Source: UTCFX2 sp963788145
Lineage (GTDB): Bacteria > Chloroflexota > Anaerolineae > Anaerolineales > UBA4823
Length of the DNA: 64,000 nt
Direction: 5' to 3'
Assembly (NCBI GenBank): GCA_963788145.1
Contig: CAWBFQ010000003.1
Coordinates: 434,001-498,000, forward strand
Shown: in pieces, positions 63,923-64,000 of the stretch
Layout: each line of letters begins with the position of its first letter
How positions within the stretch are numbered: the first letter of the stretch is position 1
Made by a program: the position numbers and the translations under genes
Notes under the pieces: model-generated
Database searches by the model: none
The model's input: the letters and a program-made list of their open reading frames with translations, nothing else
Told to the model about the DNA's origin: nothing

Positions 63923-64000
63923 TCACTCTTCGCAGCCGACAAAGCAGCCAACTTCCACCTGTGGCAGGGCGCGGCGCAGGTCGGCGCTGCTCAGGATCAC
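63923..64000 (-). CDS. C-terminal end of an unidentified protein, cut by window edge
   Basis: Only 25 codons are visible, ending ALPQVEVGCFVGCEE-stop at 63923. High GC, like host genes. Too short to identify. Confidence 0.35.
   Translation of the reverse strand: MILSSADLRRALPQVEVGCFVGCEE

Noticed and set aside
60600..63930. Integron gene-cassette array with attC sites
   Set aside because: The repeats carry coding RHS sequence of 140-365 bp and no recognisable attC core sites or integrase; an RHS-module array explains them better.
1..64000. CRISPR arrays, rRNA or tRNA genes
   Set aside because: No regularly spaced short direct repeats were seen; the only tRNA-like T-arm noticed belongs to the tmRNA. 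A covariance-model search was not possible.

Overview
The window looks like chromosome from a member of the Chloroflexota, probably class Anaerolineae. That placement is an inference from gene content and style: TPTPT-type threonine/proline linkers on extracytoplasmic proteins, lipoproteins, a CrtYcd/CruF-type carotenoid pathway, a small DUF5679-like zinc ribbon beside topA, and Chloroflexota-style RHS (YD-repeat) remnants. No rRNA is present to confirm it. Genes are dense, often overlap by 4-60 bp, and lie on both strands.

Layout. (1) 1-8.7 kb: a plus-strand carotenoid operon with the end of a phytoene desaturase (crtI), phytoene synthase (crtB), a three-part lycopene cyclase/CruF fusion, plsY, a CruG-like glycosyltransferase, a CrtD-like desaturase and a cytochrome P450. 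Together they could make a monocyclic, hydroxylated and glycosylated carotenoid. (2) 8.7-14.8 kb: a PilZ protein, a PHP-domain protein, secG, a family-5 solute-binding protein and a TPR lytic transglycosylase. (3) 14.9-20 kb: mtnA, a PfkB kinase and ahcY (methylthioadenosine/adenosine/SAH recycling), then a dGTPase-like HD protein and greA. (4) 20-27.6 kb, minus strand: an unknown two-TM protein, topA with its DUF5679-like neighbour, dprA, and ffh-rpsP-khpA-rimM. (5) 27.8-37.8 kb, plus strand: degV, a heterodimeric ABC exporter, a PD40 propeller protein, an M23 lipoprotein, recA and an NBR1-Ig-like lipoprotein. (6) 37.9-50.5 kb: a phosphate regulon with two full Pst transporters, phoU, phoB/phoR, a third pstB reading the other way, a PhoP-box-like array in front of one pstS, and a decayed surE. 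(7) 50.5-56.8 kb: a glutaredoxin, heme A synthase, ligA, an alpha-oxoamine synthase, an RlmI-type methyltransferase and the tmRNA gene. (8) 56.9-58.2 kb: an intact ISAs1-family insertion sequence with a 10-bp target duplication. (9) 58.4-60.2 kb: an ECF sigma factor, a second degV and a small membrane protein. (10) 60.2-64 kb: an array of RHS-core remnants and GC-rich palindromic boundary repeats separated by small unrelated AT-rich ORFs on the minus strand. It resembles an orphan polymorphic-toxin/immunity cassette array and is the most accessory part of the window.

The sequence carries about a dozen single-gene frameshifts (glycosyltransferase, PfkB kinase, ahcY twice, dprA, degV, ABC exporter, phoB, pstS2, pstB3, alpha-oxoamine synthase, rlmI, two array ORFs). 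Almost all sit at short homopolymers or dinucleotide repeats, and in each case the family motif is restored by a small indel. I read most of them as assembly or sequencing indels in functional genes, not as pseudogenes, and list each as one CDS with corrected limits. The surE remnant and the RHS fragments look like real decay.
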